Positions 33,606 to 42,520 of a stretch of 64,000 bases of DNA are shown here, in pieces (the stretch's first letter is position 1; each line of letters begins with the position of its first letter). The notes beneath the pieces were generated by a model. That model worked only from the letters and a program-made list of their open reading frames with translations, made no database searches and was not told the DNA's origin. The DNA comes from Campylobacter sp. RM12651 (GTDB taxonomy: Bacteria > Campylobacterota > Campylobacteria > Campylobacterales > Campylobacteraceae). The DNA lies in assembly GCF_022369475.1 (NCBI RefSeq), contig NZ_CP059601.1:59335-123334 (forward strand). The letters are read 5' to 3'. A program made the translations under genes and the position numbers.

Positions 33606-35417
33606 ATGATTTATGGAAGTGATATTATCAATAAAGTAATTGATAACTATGGTGATGATTTTATAAATTTTAAAAAGCTTAGAGTTAATAATTTTGTATC
33701 TAATAAATACAAAAATTACATAGGTTATAATACTATTTTTTCAGAAGAAATAGATACTATTACAAATGAAATAAATAAAATTATTGACGAATTGAATGGT
33801 GGAATAGAAGATATAGAAGAAAAAATTGATTATATTGAGGCAGATGATTTTATAAGCGACCCAGATAATTTTTTAGAATATTATAATGATTTTACCTACT
33901 CTAGTTTTGAAGAATTTTTAAATCTTTATAGGTATGACAATTATAATAGTGAAGAAATCGCAAAAGAATTAGGATTGCCTAAAGAATTATGTGAGGATTT
34001 AGCATATAATTTAGATGAGTTTATTTGGCAAGAATATCAAGAGTTTGAAATAAAACATCAAGATGATGATTTTTATTACGCAAAATACGTTCAAGAGCAA
34101 TTAGGAGATAAAGATGATTTTGCGAAATTTTTATTAGAAGACGATTATTTAAATATAAAACATTATATTGAAGAAGCCATTGATTTTGATGAGGATTTTA
34201 AAGATGAAATCAATGATATCTTAGATGATATTAAAAAAGATGAAAATTTATATTTTGAAATAAGTTTTAAGCATAAAGACATATTTATTGAATTATTAGA
34301 TAGAAAACTACCACAAATCAGTGAAAAATTATTAAGTTTTTTTGCAACTAAAAACAAAGAAGAAGTAGTAGAGTATCTTAGTTCTAATAATTTAAATGAT
34401 TTAATAAAAAAAGAGCAGATATTAAAAGAAGTTTTAAAAGAAGAAGAAATTAAAATCATACTTAAAGAAGCAATAAATATGGCAATACAAGAAGATAAAG
34501 ATGATTGTTTATTTAAAAACCTAGTTTTTATTAATAAGTATTTTTCATCTAAAGAGTTAGTAGATATTATAGATAAATCATATAATAATTGTATAGATTA
34601 TTTCATTGATTATCGTGAATATTTATCAGTAATAGATAAAAAAGATATACAAAGTTTATTGGCAAAATCAATTGATAGGATTTGCCCTTCAAGTCAAATC
34701 AAATACAAAAAACAATTAAAAGAGTATTTTGATTTTGATATAACAATTGACAACACTGAAATTTTTATAGAAATTATTAAATATGGAAGTGATACAAAAA
34801 TAGCTCATGAATTAATGAGATATGTACTAAGAAATAATTTATATGCGGATTTGGTAAATTATGTTTATAATAATATTCCGCAAGAAAATTTTTGCGATTG
34901 CTATTGTAGAATTGTTGAAATACCACTTTATGAAAAATTGTTAGATAGTAGTTTAACAGTAGATTTTGATTATGCTTTATTAGAAGAGTTTAGACAAAAA
35001 CTGATAAGGGATTATACTAATGGTAATAGTAAAGAAAAATATAAACACCAATTAAGTGAATATAAAATTAAAGCAAACGAGGAGATTATAAATTCTATTT
35101 TAAACGATGATTTAGAAGATATTGAAACATTAAACAATATCCTTAACAATGCTACAAGATATTTGTTTAGTATCAGATTTAATTTAACTAATTATTTATT
35201 AGAAAAATCTCAAAAGTTAAATCAATTATGTAAAGAATATGATATTCATATAAAAGATAGATTAAAGTTTGTAAGGTTAATAGTAATAAAAGAGTTGGTT
35301 TTATTTAACAAAATCGATAAAAATTATTTTATCGATGAAGTTGAAAAGTATTTTAATAAGATTAAAGCGAGTAATAAAATACATATGAAAGATAAACTTT
35401 TACATTTAGGAGAATGA
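33606..35417 (+). CDS. Large unknown protein, 603 aa, possible paralogue of 35421
   Basis: The soluble, acidic, all-helical protein is rich in Asp, Glu and Asn. The C-terminal 80 residues (LEKSQKLNQLCK, then LKFVRLIVIKELV) match the C-terminus of the next protein (LLNKSSKLQEAL, then LKFVKLIIQKELV), which suggests a common origin. The following gene starts 3 bp after the stop. No nucleotide-binding or protease motif is visible. Function unknown. Confidence 0.75.
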   Translation: MIYGSDIINKVIDNYGDDFINFKKLRVNNFVSNKYKNYIGYNTIFSEEIDTITNEINKIIDELNGGIEDIEEKIDYIEADDFISDPDNFLEYYNDFTYSSFEEFLNLYRYDNYNSEEIAKELGLPKELCEDLAYNLDEFIWQEYQEFEIKHQDDDFYYAKYVQEQLGDKDDFAKFLLEDDYLNIKHYIEEAIDFDEDFKDEINDILDDIKKDENLYFEISFKHKDIFIELLDRKLPQISEKLLSFFATKNKEEVVEYLSSNNLNDLIKKEQILKEVLKEEEIKIILKEAINMAIQEDKDDCLFKNLVFINKYFSSKELVDIIDKSYNNCIDYFIDYREYLSVIDKKDIQSLLAKSIDRICPSSQIKYKKQLKEYFDFDITIDNTEIFIEIIKYGSDTKIAHELMRYVLRNNLYADLVNYVYNNIPQENFCDCYCRIVEIPLYEKLLDSSLTVDFDYALLEEFRQKLIRDYTNGNSKEKYKHQLSEYKIKANEEIINSILNDDLEDIETLNNILNNATRYLFSIRFNLTNYLLEKSQKLNQLCKEYDIHIKDRLKFVRLIVIKELVLFNKIDKNYFIDEVEKYFNKIKASNKIHMKDKLLHLGE

Positions 35418-35420
35418 AAT

Positions 35421-37538
35421 ATGGAAATTAAAACACAAGTTGAGTATGGTGATGTGGCAAGAGAATTTTTAAGCCACCAACCTTTAATATACGAAAAATA
35501 TGCAAAAAAGAATAAAGGAGATTTTGAACCTTTAAAAGATATTATCGATAATAATACCTTGTATGGGTATAATCTTGATGATATAAGAGCATTTTATTAT
35601 CAAAACGGAACTAAAAAGGCTTTTAGAACAAAGTTTAAAAAAATACCTGATGAGGTAGCAGATATTTTAATAGCAGAAATGCAAAGAGAAATTATAAGCA
35701 TTTGCACTCAATTTCAATGGGAAAACTCTACTCCTTTTTTAAAAGAAATGAATTCTTTTCAAAACATATTAATTGATATTCCAAAAAATAAAGAAAAATT
35801 AATAAAACTTTTAAATTTTAAAAATTTTGATACAGTTTTAGGTCATTATCATAATCGTGACAAACAATGGTTAGATGTTTTAAAAACAGAGCTAGATACA
35901 TTAAAAGAAAATGACCCTAAATTTTATTATACAGCTTTAATTCATAAAAATTGTAGGTATTTATTTTATCTTTTAGATAGAACATATGAATTAGCTTTAG
36001 ATAAAATAGATGAAAACCTTAAAGATATAGAAAGCAATCTTCACGCCACAGTGATAAAAAAAATACTTATTGATTATGCAAAAGATAAGAATAGCGATAT
36101 TACGCAATTATTGACATTATCAGAATTTGGTGAATATTTTTATTTTAAAGAAGATAGAAAAAAAATAGCAAATATATTGCTAGACAGAGAGAATATAAAT
36201 GCTTTTGATATATTTTTCAATAAAGATTATTTTGAAAAATATGCCACAAAAAGCAAATTAAAAAATAAAATAGTTGAGCTTTTTTATAAAAAAGACAAAA
36301 TATTGCCTTACTGTATAGAATATAAGAATTATATTGATGATAAAAAAGATTTTAAAAATACTATTATTGAGGGCTTTCAAGAAGTTAGTTATCTTAGTGA
36401 GTTTTCTTCATCTTTTCAAGACTTAAGAAGTTTTTTAACAAAGAAAGAAATCGAAGAAGCAATAATTTTATTTTTAAAAAACAATACAACAGATTTAAAA
36501 GGTTATCTGTTTTTATACGATTTTATTAAAATTTATGAATTATCTTTAGTTCAAGATTTTATTGAAAAGGAAATTGAATATTTTATTAAAACACCTAAAA
36601 ACATAATTTATCGTCAACTTCTTTATTATATAGTGGTATTTAATAAACTTGATATTTTAAAAAGCTTAGATTTTGAAAAATCAAAACAAATTGTAAAATT
36701 AGCATATAAGTTATTACACAGAACAACTTATATTTCTAAAATACTTAAAAATATAAACACAGATTTTTATAAGACAATGTTAGAAGAAGAACCGTCAGAT
36801 TTTAAAAAATGGTTTTTAGATGAATATGAAAACCTAATTTTTAATGGCTTTATTGATTTTGATTTATTACAAGGCAAGAATGATATAGATAATTTTTCAG
36901 ATTTCTTTTCTTTTAAGGATACTGAGAGCAGTAAGCAATTATATTATTTTAGATGCTTCTTAAATCAAAACAAACTAAAAAATTTATTAGATTATGCAAT
37001 TTCAAGAAGTAGGAATGTTTTAGTAGATTACTCTAGAGTAATTGAATATGCGATTATTGAAAAAGTAGATATAGATAATTTTAAAGACTATAAAGATTTA
37101 GCAGTTCTAAAAATTGAAACAGCTAATAAAAAGTTTTTTGGTAGACCTCTTTCAAACTTAGAATTATATTTAACATCAGAAGAAAAAATAAATGATTGTA
37201 TTAATATAATAAACAAGATAGAAGAGCAACCCATTGTAGATGATTTTATTGAAATATATAAAATTTTTAATAATATAAATGAGAGTTTTTATAGCATTAA
37301 TAATTATGTATTTTCTTTATTATTAAATAAGTCGTCAAAATTACAAGAAGCTTTAGAGCCTTTTAGCAAAAATGCACAAGCGAATTTAAAATTTGTAAAA
37401 TTAATTATTCAAAAAGAATTGGTTAAAATTAATTATTCAAGCAAGGAAAGATTTGAATTTGATTGTAATAATTTATTTTCAGCCTTTGTAAATAAGAATG
37501 CTCTATTGATAGATAGGACAATCTTAACAACATTTTAA
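35421..37538 (+). CDS. Large unknown protein, 705 aa, possible paralogue of 33606
   Basis: Second gene of the pair, with RBS AGGAG in the end of the previous gene. All-helical; an N-terminal region of about 120 residues seems unique to it, while the rest has the same texture as the 603-aa protein, with a clear C-terminal match. Together they may form a hetero-oligomer. No motif gives a function. Confidence 0.75.
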   Translation: MEIKTQVEYGDVAREFLSHQPLIYEKYAKKNKGDFEPLKDIIDNNTLYGYNLDDIRAFYYQNGTKKAFRTKFKKIPDEVADILIAEMQREIISICTQFQWENSTPFLKEMNSFQNILIDIPKNKEKLIKLLNFKNFDTVLGHYHNRDKQWLDVLKTELDTLKENDPKFYYTALIHKNCRYLFYLLDRTYELALDKIDENLKDIESNLHATVIKKILIDYAKDKNSDITQLLTLSEFGEYFYFKEDRKKIANILLDRENINAFDIFFNKDYFEKYATKSKLKNKIVELFYKKDKILPYCIEYKNYIDDKKDFKNTIIEGFQEVSYLSEFSSSFQDLRSFLTKKEIEEAIILFLKNNTTDLKGYLFLYDFIKIYELSLVQDFIEKEIEYFIKTPKNIIYRQLLYYIVVFNKLDILKSLDFEKSKQIVKLAYKLLHRTTYISKILKNINTDFYKTMLEEEPSDFKKWFLDEYENLIFNGFIDFDLLQGKNDIDNFSDFFSFKDTESSKQLYYFRCFLNQNKLKNLLDYAISRSRNVLVDYSRVIEYAIIEKVDIDNFKDYKDLAVLKIETANKKFFGRPLSNLELYLTSEEKINDCINIINKIEEQPIVDDFIEIYKIFNNINESFYSINNYVFSLLLNKSSKLQEALEPFSKNAQANLKFVKLIIQKELVKINYSSKERFEFDCNNLFSAFVNKNALLIDRTILTTF

Positions 37539-37633
37539 CTATTATAAGCACCATACTAATTATTAAAATAGCTAGGATGAGTGCTTACATGTTATTGTGT
37601 TTTTATCTTTGATTACTATGGATTCGTCAATAA

Positions 37634-37659
37634 AAACGCTTAAAAGTTTATTTATTCTA
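37634..37659 (+). promoter_or_regulatory. Array promoter element, copy 20
   Basis: AAACGCTTAAAAGTTTATTT then ATTCTA, 51 nt before the ATG at 37685. Confidence 0.75.
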
Positions 37660-37684
37660 TTAAAAATCAATCAAGGAGATTAAA

Positions 37685-38101
37685 ATGGAAAGAGAATATA
37701 AGGTTTATTTTGAGTATTTATTAAAAAGATGTAATGAGAATAATCATTTTAATAGTATACTAAATGAAGGGCTAGATTTTAATGCAAAAAATTTTTTAAG
37801 AGCATCTATTATAAGCGAAATAATAGATAGTGATAAATATCAAGAATTAGGCAATAATATAGAAAAGGCTTTTTATGAAATAAATGGTTGTGAAACTTGC
37901 CTTTTAGATTTACACACAAGATTGTTTCAATTATCGGATGTAGGGGCGTCCGCTGAATTTAACGATTTAATGAGAGCTGAAATAGGTTTTCTTGAAATAC
38001 AAAAGTTTTTAGGTTTAAAAGCAGAGCATTCTACATTATTTAAGAACAATGATGTTTTTGACCTTTACACAGAAGCTTTTGATATAGATACAAAAGTTTG
38101 A
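37685..38101 (+). CDS. Unknown 138-aa protein
   Basis: Soluble helical acidic protein, RBS AAGGAG, single-gene unit between an array element and a perfect hairpin. It contains a short Cys pair (GCETCLLD). Function unknown. Confidence 0.65.
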   Translation: MEREYKVYFEYLLKRCNENNHFNSILNEGLDFNAKNFLRASIISEIIDSDKYQELGNNIEKAFYEINGCETCLLDLHTRLFQLSDVGASAEFNDLMRAEIGFLEIQKFLGLKAEHSTLFKNNDVFDLYTEAFDIDTKV

Positions 38102-38109
38102 TTAAGTGA

Positions 38110-38138
38110 TTTTATCTCTTTAAGCTAAAGAGATAAAA
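38110..38138 (+). terminator. Perfect 13-bp hairpin
   Basis: TTTTATCTCTTTA pairs with TAAAGAGATAAAA across AGC; the next element starts 7 nt later. Confidence 0.65.
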
Positions 38139-38145
38139 GAACAAA

Positions 38146-38171
38146 AAACGCTTAGAAAAGGTATTATTTTA
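38146..38171 (+). promoter_or_regulatory. Array promoter element, copy 21 (divergent)
   Basis: AAACGCTTAGAAAAGGTATT then ATTTTA; the T-tract is replaced. It is 42 nt before the ATG at 38188. Confidence 0.6.
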
Positions 38172-38187
38172 ATTTAAAGGAGAAAGA

Positions 38188-38985
38188 ATGAAAGAATTAA
38201 ATTTAAAGCCAAAAACAAGACATGAGCTAACAGAATTACTGAAGGTTTTAGATAAAGAATTTACAAAAAATAGAAAATTTGTTTTGATAACAGATTTGAG
38301 CGAAATAGATACAAGTCTTATCACAGATATGTCATATCTATTTTTTGGTGATATATACAATATGCCATTACAAGGAGTAGAACAATGGAATACTAGCAGT
38401 GTAGTCAATATGAAATATATGTTTGCTGGATGTAAAGTATTTAATCAGCCGTTAAATTTTGATACTAGCAAAGTAACTACAATGGAAGGTATGTTTATGA
38501 ACTGCTATAATTTTAATCAACCTTTGAATTTTGATACATCAAATGTAAAAGATATGAACTATATGTTTAGTGGGTGTGAAAATTTTAATCAATGTTTAAA
38601 TTTTGATACTAGCAAAGTAACTACAATGATAGAAATGTTTAAAGATTGTAAAAATTTAGAAGCTTCTTTGGTATTTGATGCCAAAGAATTAATCAATGCT
38701 AATTATATGTTTAGGGGTTGTCGAGTAATAAAAAAGGTTAATTTTTTAAATTTAAGTCCTTTTTGCAATTTAAATGGAATTTATTTAGACACCATCTTTA
38801 TAAATATTCACAATAACAATTTTGAAATAGATAGAAAATTAAAAGAACTTTATCTAAGAAAGGGTTTTGTTTTCAAAGATGAGTATGAAGAGTTAGAGAA
38901 AAAATACGAAAAACTAAAAAATAAAGTCTTTGATTTAGAAGAGAAGTTTAAGTATATTGAAAATTATCTTGCTGAAATGTCATAG
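38188..38985 (+). CDS. BspA-like leucine-rich-repeat protein (DUF285), short form
   Basis: The 265-aa protein shares the head of the 18999 protein (LNLKPKTRHELTELLKVLDK, ending IDTSLITDMSYLF), then has about four DUF285 repeats (FNQPLNFDTSKVTTMEGMF type), a degenerate repeat region and a C-terminal coiled coil (about 225-262). There is no signal peptide. The coiled coil suggests an oligomer with the repeats as a binding surface. RBS AAAGGAG. Confidence 0.85.
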   Translation: MKELNLKPKTRHELTELLKVLDKEFTKNRKFVLITDLSEIDTSLITDMSYLFFGDIYNMPLQGVEQWNTSSVVNMKYMFAGCKVFNQPLNFDTSKVTTMEGMFMNCYNFNQPLNFDTSNVKDMNYMFSGCENFNQCLNFDTSKVTTMIEMFKDCKNLEASLVFDAKELINANYMFRGCRVIKKVNFLNLSPFCNLNGIYLDTIFINIHNNNFEIDRKLKELYLRKGFVFKDEYEELEKKYEKLKNKVFDLEEKFKYIENYLAEMS

Positions 38986-39054
38986 CCTCTTATAACTTAA
39001 ATTACTTTTTGGGACAAATAGACTGATATAATTTTTTATTTAGATATTTATTAA

Positions 39055-39061
39055 CCCCCCC
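39055..39061 (+). repeat. C7 homopolymer tract
   Basis: Seven cytosines (seven guanines on the other strand) in an A/T-rich intergenic region, 70 nt after the DUF285 gene and 64 nt before the next array element. In Campylobacter, G/C tracts often change length by slippage, but this one is short and not inside a gene. Confidence 0.6.
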
Positions 39062-39080
39062 TAGCTTAGAAGAAATCAAA

Positions 39081-39106
39081 AGTGTCTTGCAAATTTACAA
39101 GACACT
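39081..39106 (+). terminator. Perfect 9-bp hairpin
   Basis: AGTGTCTTG pairs with CAAGACACT across 8 nt. Confidence 0.6.
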
Positions 39107-39124
39107 AAGGAAATACAAACACAA

Positions 39125-39150
39125 AAACGCTTAAAAATTTTTTTATTCTT
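39125..39150 (+). promoter_or_regulatory. Array promoter element, copy 22
   Basis: AAACGCTTAAAAATTTTTTT then ATTCTT, 49 nt before the ATG at 39174. Confidence 0.8.
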
Positions 39151-39173
39151 TATTAGTTCAAAAGGAGAAAAAA

Positions 39174-39680
39174 ATGTTCAAAGAATTTTATAAAATAAAA
39201 AATGGAGTAGTTTTTACGGAAAGACTTGAAACTCTTTCTTGTGACAGTTTTGATGAAACACTTAATTATATAGAAAGTGTTTCACATTTTCAAATGTTAA
39301 AAAACCTAAACGAATCTAAGGTAGATTTAAAAGAGTATTATTATCTAGGTTTCATAAAACAACCTAAACAACTACAAATAATAAGCTTAAATGACAAAAC
39401 AAGCCTTGATGGCATAATTGCCGTAAAAAAGGAAAAGCACAAAAACAAGCAAGAAGCTGTAAAATTTATGAAAGGTTTAATTGATGAATATAATCATGAA
39501 TTTTTTTATGATTACTATATATGTCAGGTTAAAACAAATAAAGAACACTATGACTTTACAATACATAGTAGCATTGTAAAAGATTTTGAAGAAAAAATTA
39601 ATAGCAACCCCACCCATAAAGAAATGGTTAATTTTCTTTCAACTGTATGCTCACCAATGGAATATTTTACAGTTGTTTAA
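39174..39680 (+). CDS. Unknown 168-aa protein
   Basis: Mixed alpha/beta soluble protein with a basic loop (AVKKEKHKNKQEAV). RBS AAAGGAG. It is a single-gene unit; no family is recognised. Confidence 0.65.
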   Translation: MFKEFYKIKNGVVFTERLETLSCDSFDETLNYIESVSHFQMLKNLNESKVDLKEYYYLGFIKQPKQLQIISLNDKTSLDGIIAVKKEKHKNKQEAVKFMKGLIDEYNHEFFYDYYICQVKTNKEHYDFTIHSSIVKDFEEKINSNPTHKEMVNFLSTVCSPMEYFTVV

Positions 39681-39740
39681 AACTATCTAATTTAAATATA
39701 AAAGCGTTTTATATTTTATAGGACGCTTCAAAATCAATAA

Positions 39741-39766
39741 AAACGCTTAAAAGATTTTTTTATTGT
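39741..39766 (+). promoter_or_regulatory. Array promoter element, copy 23
   Basis: AAACGCTTAAAAGATTTTTT then TATTGT, 54 nt before the ATG at 39795. Confidence 0.8.
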
Positions 39767-39794
39767 TAGATAAATTAAAAATTAAGGAGAAAAG

Positions 39795-40118
39795 ATGAAA
39801 TTACCAAAGCTTTATGAACAAGAGAATATACAAGAAAAGCTTGTATATAGAATTTATTATGGTTACCACAAAGGACAAGAAAGTTTATATTTTGTTTTGG
39901 AAGGTGATAGCGAAGTTTATTTTACTTGGGGAGGGAGGTTTGATGGGATTGATTTTGCTGAATACTCTTATATGAATATTAAGACATTAAAAAATCCATT
40001 TGTGTTTGATGAAATAAAATTAAAAAATCCTTTAAAACTAAATGAACTTAAGTATCTAATTGAGGACTTAAGTGCTTGGCATGATTTTAGGGATACAAAA
40101 TTAATCGATTGTCTTTAA
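39795..40118 (+). CDS. Unknown 107-aa beta-rich protein
   Basis: The small protein has alternating hydrophobic strands and a Gly/Trp turn (YFTWGGRFDGIDFAEYSYMN). RBS AAGGAG. The next gene, with a membrane anchor, begins 24 bp later with its own RBS. Function unknown. Confidence 0.65.
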   Translation: MKLPKLYEQENIQEKLVYRIYYGYHKGQESLYFVLEGDSEVYFTWGGRFDGIDFAEYSYMNIKTLKNPFVFDEIKLKNPLKLNELKYLIEDLSAWHDFRDTKLIDCL

Positions 40119-40142
40119 AAAATATTTACGAAAGGAAAAAAA

Positions 40143-40691
40143 ATGAAAAAAATTTTACAAGGTGTTTTAGCTATCTTTTTTTTATTATTTATATTACTTG
40201 CATTTATTGGGTTGATTTGTAAAGCTTGCGGAGTAACTTTTTGGTTTGAAGATTATTATGTTCATAAAACCATTAAAAAACAAGAGTTTTATGAAAAATC
40301 AAAACATTTTAAACCAAAAATATGTATTGAAAAAAATATAAATTATGATTTTTATAAACAAAATTATGAAAAAACCTATGATGAAATTATAAAAATTACG
40401 CAAAAACTAATAGATGAAACCAACTCTTTAAGAAGCAAGGAGATTGAAGATGAAATAACTAATTCTATAGAACACAATAGCACCTTAAAAGCTGATTTTG
40501 AGATTAGGAACAATACAATTATAAAAAATTTAGCAAAAATAAAAGCACTTGAAAAAATAATTAGGAAGAGGTTAGATTTTTGTAACCATAATTATTCACA
40601 ATGTAGTGGCTTTTATTTAGAATTAAGTAGTGCAGAGGGCTATACTTGGGCTTTGGATGAATATTATTCTAGATTTTCATATTGTGATTAA
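40143..40691 (+). CDS. Membrane-anchored protein with large soluble domain
   Basis: The 182-aa protein has one N-terminal hydrophobic helix (about 5-28) ending at a Cys (LICKACG) and a helical soluble domain with Cys pairs near its C-terminus (FCNHNYSQCSGF). If the domain lies in the periplasm, the cysteines could form disulfides. The helix is too long and lacks an obvious cleavage site, so it looks like an anchor rather than a secretion signal. Function unknown. Confidence 0.65.
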   Translation: MKKILQGVLAIFFLLFILLAFIGLICKACGVTFWFEDYYVHKTIKKQEFYEKSKHFKPKICIEKNINYDFYKQNYEKTYDEIIKITQKLIDETNSLRSKEIEDEITNSIEHNSTLKADFEIRNNTIIKNLAKIKALEKIIRKRLDFCNHNYSQCSGFYLELSSAEGYTWALDEYYSRFSYCD

Positions 40692-40698
40692 ATATAAT

Positions 40699-40726
40699 AC
40701 ACACAGGATAGCATAATTCTGTGTGT
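40699..40726 (+). terminator. Perfect 8-bp hairpin
   Basis: ACACACAG pairs with CTGTGTGT across 12 nt. Confidence 0.55.
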
Positions 40727-40742
40727 AAGCAGATAATACGTA

Positions 40743-40768
40743 AAACGCTTAAAAGTTTTTATAGTTTT
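40743..40768 (+). promoter_or_regulatory. Array promoter element, copy 24
   Basis: AAACGCTTAAAAGTTTTTAT then AGTTTT, 43 nt before the ATG at 40786. It probably drives the five genes to the DNase at 44496. Confidence 0.7.
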
Positions 40769-40785
40769 TAAAAGAAAGGAAAGGT

Positions 40786-41127
40786 ATGAAACAGGAGTTA
40801 AAAACACTTATCGATAAATTAGATAAAATTTCAAGTCTTGATGAGGTTAAGATTTTATTTTCTCATTATCATCCAATTTTAAAAGAAGATGAAATCATAT
40901 TTATCTTAGAACATTTTTTAATGGATAAGTATTCTATTCACTTTTGCCATATTTGTAATTGTGAAAAAAGAATTTTTTGGATTTCTTATATTTTTAAAGG
41001 TATAGGAGATAAAACAAAAATACTAAGAGAATATGATAATATGATTTTCTTCTCTAGTGGCTATGATTTGGCTAATTTTGTTATTGATGAACTTTCAAAT
41101 ATTTTAAAAGGAGATTTAAATGAATAA
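40786..41127 (+). CDS. Unknown 113-aa protein
   Basis: The small helical protein contains CHICNCEKRIFW, a Cys cluster that could bind a metal although the spacing is not a standard zinc finger. It overlaps the next gene by 8 bp. First gene of the operon that ends with the DNase. RBS GAAAGG. Confidence 0.65.
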   Translation: MKQELKTLIDKLDKISSLDEVKILFSHYHPILKEDEIIFILEHFLMDKYSIHFCHICNCEKRIFWISYIFKGIGDKTKILREYDNMIFFSSGYDLANFVIDELSNILKGDLNE

Positions 41128-41845
41128 AGAAATGATAAAGAAAATTATTAGTGTTTTAGAAAATAAAAAAGATATTAATCAATATGATTTTTTTCAAAGA
41201 ATTCTTTTATACATAAGTAATTTTCATAATTCAAAAATGTATTGCGACCAAATAAATAGTTTATGTGATATTGTTGTTTATATCATAAGTATTACTAAAG
41301 ATTATGAAGAACCATCATCTTTTAAATATGATGATAATGTTAATGAAATATTGCGTTTAATTATTGATAATAATTTAATTAATACAAACAAATCAAGTAT
41401 AAATTTAGATAAAAATATTCAGAATGTAAAAACCAACACTTTATATAAAATAATCTATATTTGTAAAAACTATATTGAAATGGTTGGGTTTGATTTTGAA
41501 AAATGCCTAGAAGAAAAAATTAAAGAAATTCAAAGCAAATCACAAACATACATAGAATTATTTGAACCAAAAGGTATAAAGAAGGGGTATGATTTTAACA
41601 AAATTAAAAACAGAAATCTTTTTATAGAAAGTAGGGTTAGAAAACACGAGATGTTTGCTAAAAATTTAAAAGAAGCCCAAGAATATATAGAAGAGTTTAA
41701 AGACATTGATGAGTATATTGCTGAAATACAAAATAACGACAATTATTACGATTTTATAATAAAAGATTATAATATTTACGAGTATAAAAGAATTGAAAGA
41801 ATTTTTAAATTATATGAACCTTGTTATGTTAATGCAAGGAATTAA
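41120..41845 (+). CDS. Unknown 241-aa protein
   Basis: Soluble, helical, charged; overlaps the 40786 gene, with the RBS AAAGGAG inside that gene. The C-terminal half is rich in Glu and Asn. No motif is recognised. The membrane-protein gene follows after 13 bp. Confidence 0.65.
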   Translation: MNKEMIKKIISVLENKKDINQYDFFQRILLYISNFHNSKMYCDQINSLCDIVVYIISITKDYEEPSSFKYDDNVNEILRLIIDNNLINTNKSSINLDKNIQNVKTNTLYKIIYICKNYIEMVGFDFEKCLEEKIKEIQSKSQTYIELFEPKGIKKGYDFNKIKNRNLFIESRVRKHEMFAKNLKEAQEYIEEFKDIDEYIAEIQNNDNYYDFIIKDYNIYEYKRIERIFKLYEPCYVNARN

Positions 41846-41858
41846 AAAAGGAGTTGAA

Positions 41859-42509
41859 ATGAGTAAAATAAACGATTTAAATCAAAAAAAGAAAGGCTTT
41901 AGCATAGGAAAAATATTTTTAATATTAATTGTCTTAGGTTTAACGATAAAAGATATTGTTTGGCAAAATAGCTTTTTAATATTTTTAACAAGTATATTTG
42001 AAACCATAAACATTCAAATCACGACAGTTATATTATTATTTATTATGTTGTTGTGTTTAGTAATACCTTTAATAAAACTAAAAAATATTACACCAAATAG
42101 TTATATTGCATATTTGGAAGAAAGTAAATGTCAAACAATATTTACAATTACAGCCATATTATGTTTTTGTCTTTTTTATTTTGGAGGTGAAGTTTGGCAT
42201 TATCAAAACATAAAAAGCATTAATTATTATTTTGATAAAAATAATGAAATATATAATTGTAATTTCAATATTAAAAATCAAACTTTTGATGGTGAATGTG
42301 ATAATGAATTTTTGCAAAGAGTAGAAAGCTTAAGAAATGAAGGTGTAAAGTTTGATAAAAAGGAATTTTTAGAATTAGTTTTAGATTATGAAAATAAAAA
42401 TAAACTTGAATTATGGTCAAGTTTTGATGATGAGCCTTATGTTAATATAATTCATACAAGAAATAAAGAGGTTTTTAACCATTTATTATTTAAAGCCACT
42501 AACCAATAA
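41859..42509 (+). CDS. Membrane protein, three to four predicted helices
   Basis: The start was set at 41859 because AAAAGGAG lies just before it; an upstream in-frame ATG inside the previous gene lacks an RBS. The 216-aa protein has hydrophobic segments at about 17-50, 52-72 and 92-112, then a soluble tail of about 100 residues with two Cys (IYNCNFN, DGECDN). The topology recalls the 9700 and 14809 proteins. Function unknown. Confidence 0.65.
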   Translation: MSKINDLNQKKKGFSIGKIFLILIVLGLTIKDIVWQNSFLIFLTSIFETINIQITTVILLFIMLLCLVIPLIKLKNITPNSYIAYLEESKCQTIFTITAILCFCLFYFGGEVWHYQNIKSINYYFDKNNEIYNCNFNIKNQTFDGECDNEFLQRVESLRNEGVKFDKKEFLELVLDYENKNKLELWSSFDDEPYVNIIHTRNKEVFNHLLFKATNQ

Positions 42510-42520
42510 GGAGATAAGAT

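Noticed and set aside
39055..39061. Phase-variable gene
   Set aside because: The C7 tract is intergenic and shorter than the G/C tracts usually known to vary in Campylobacter; kept only as a low-interest observation.
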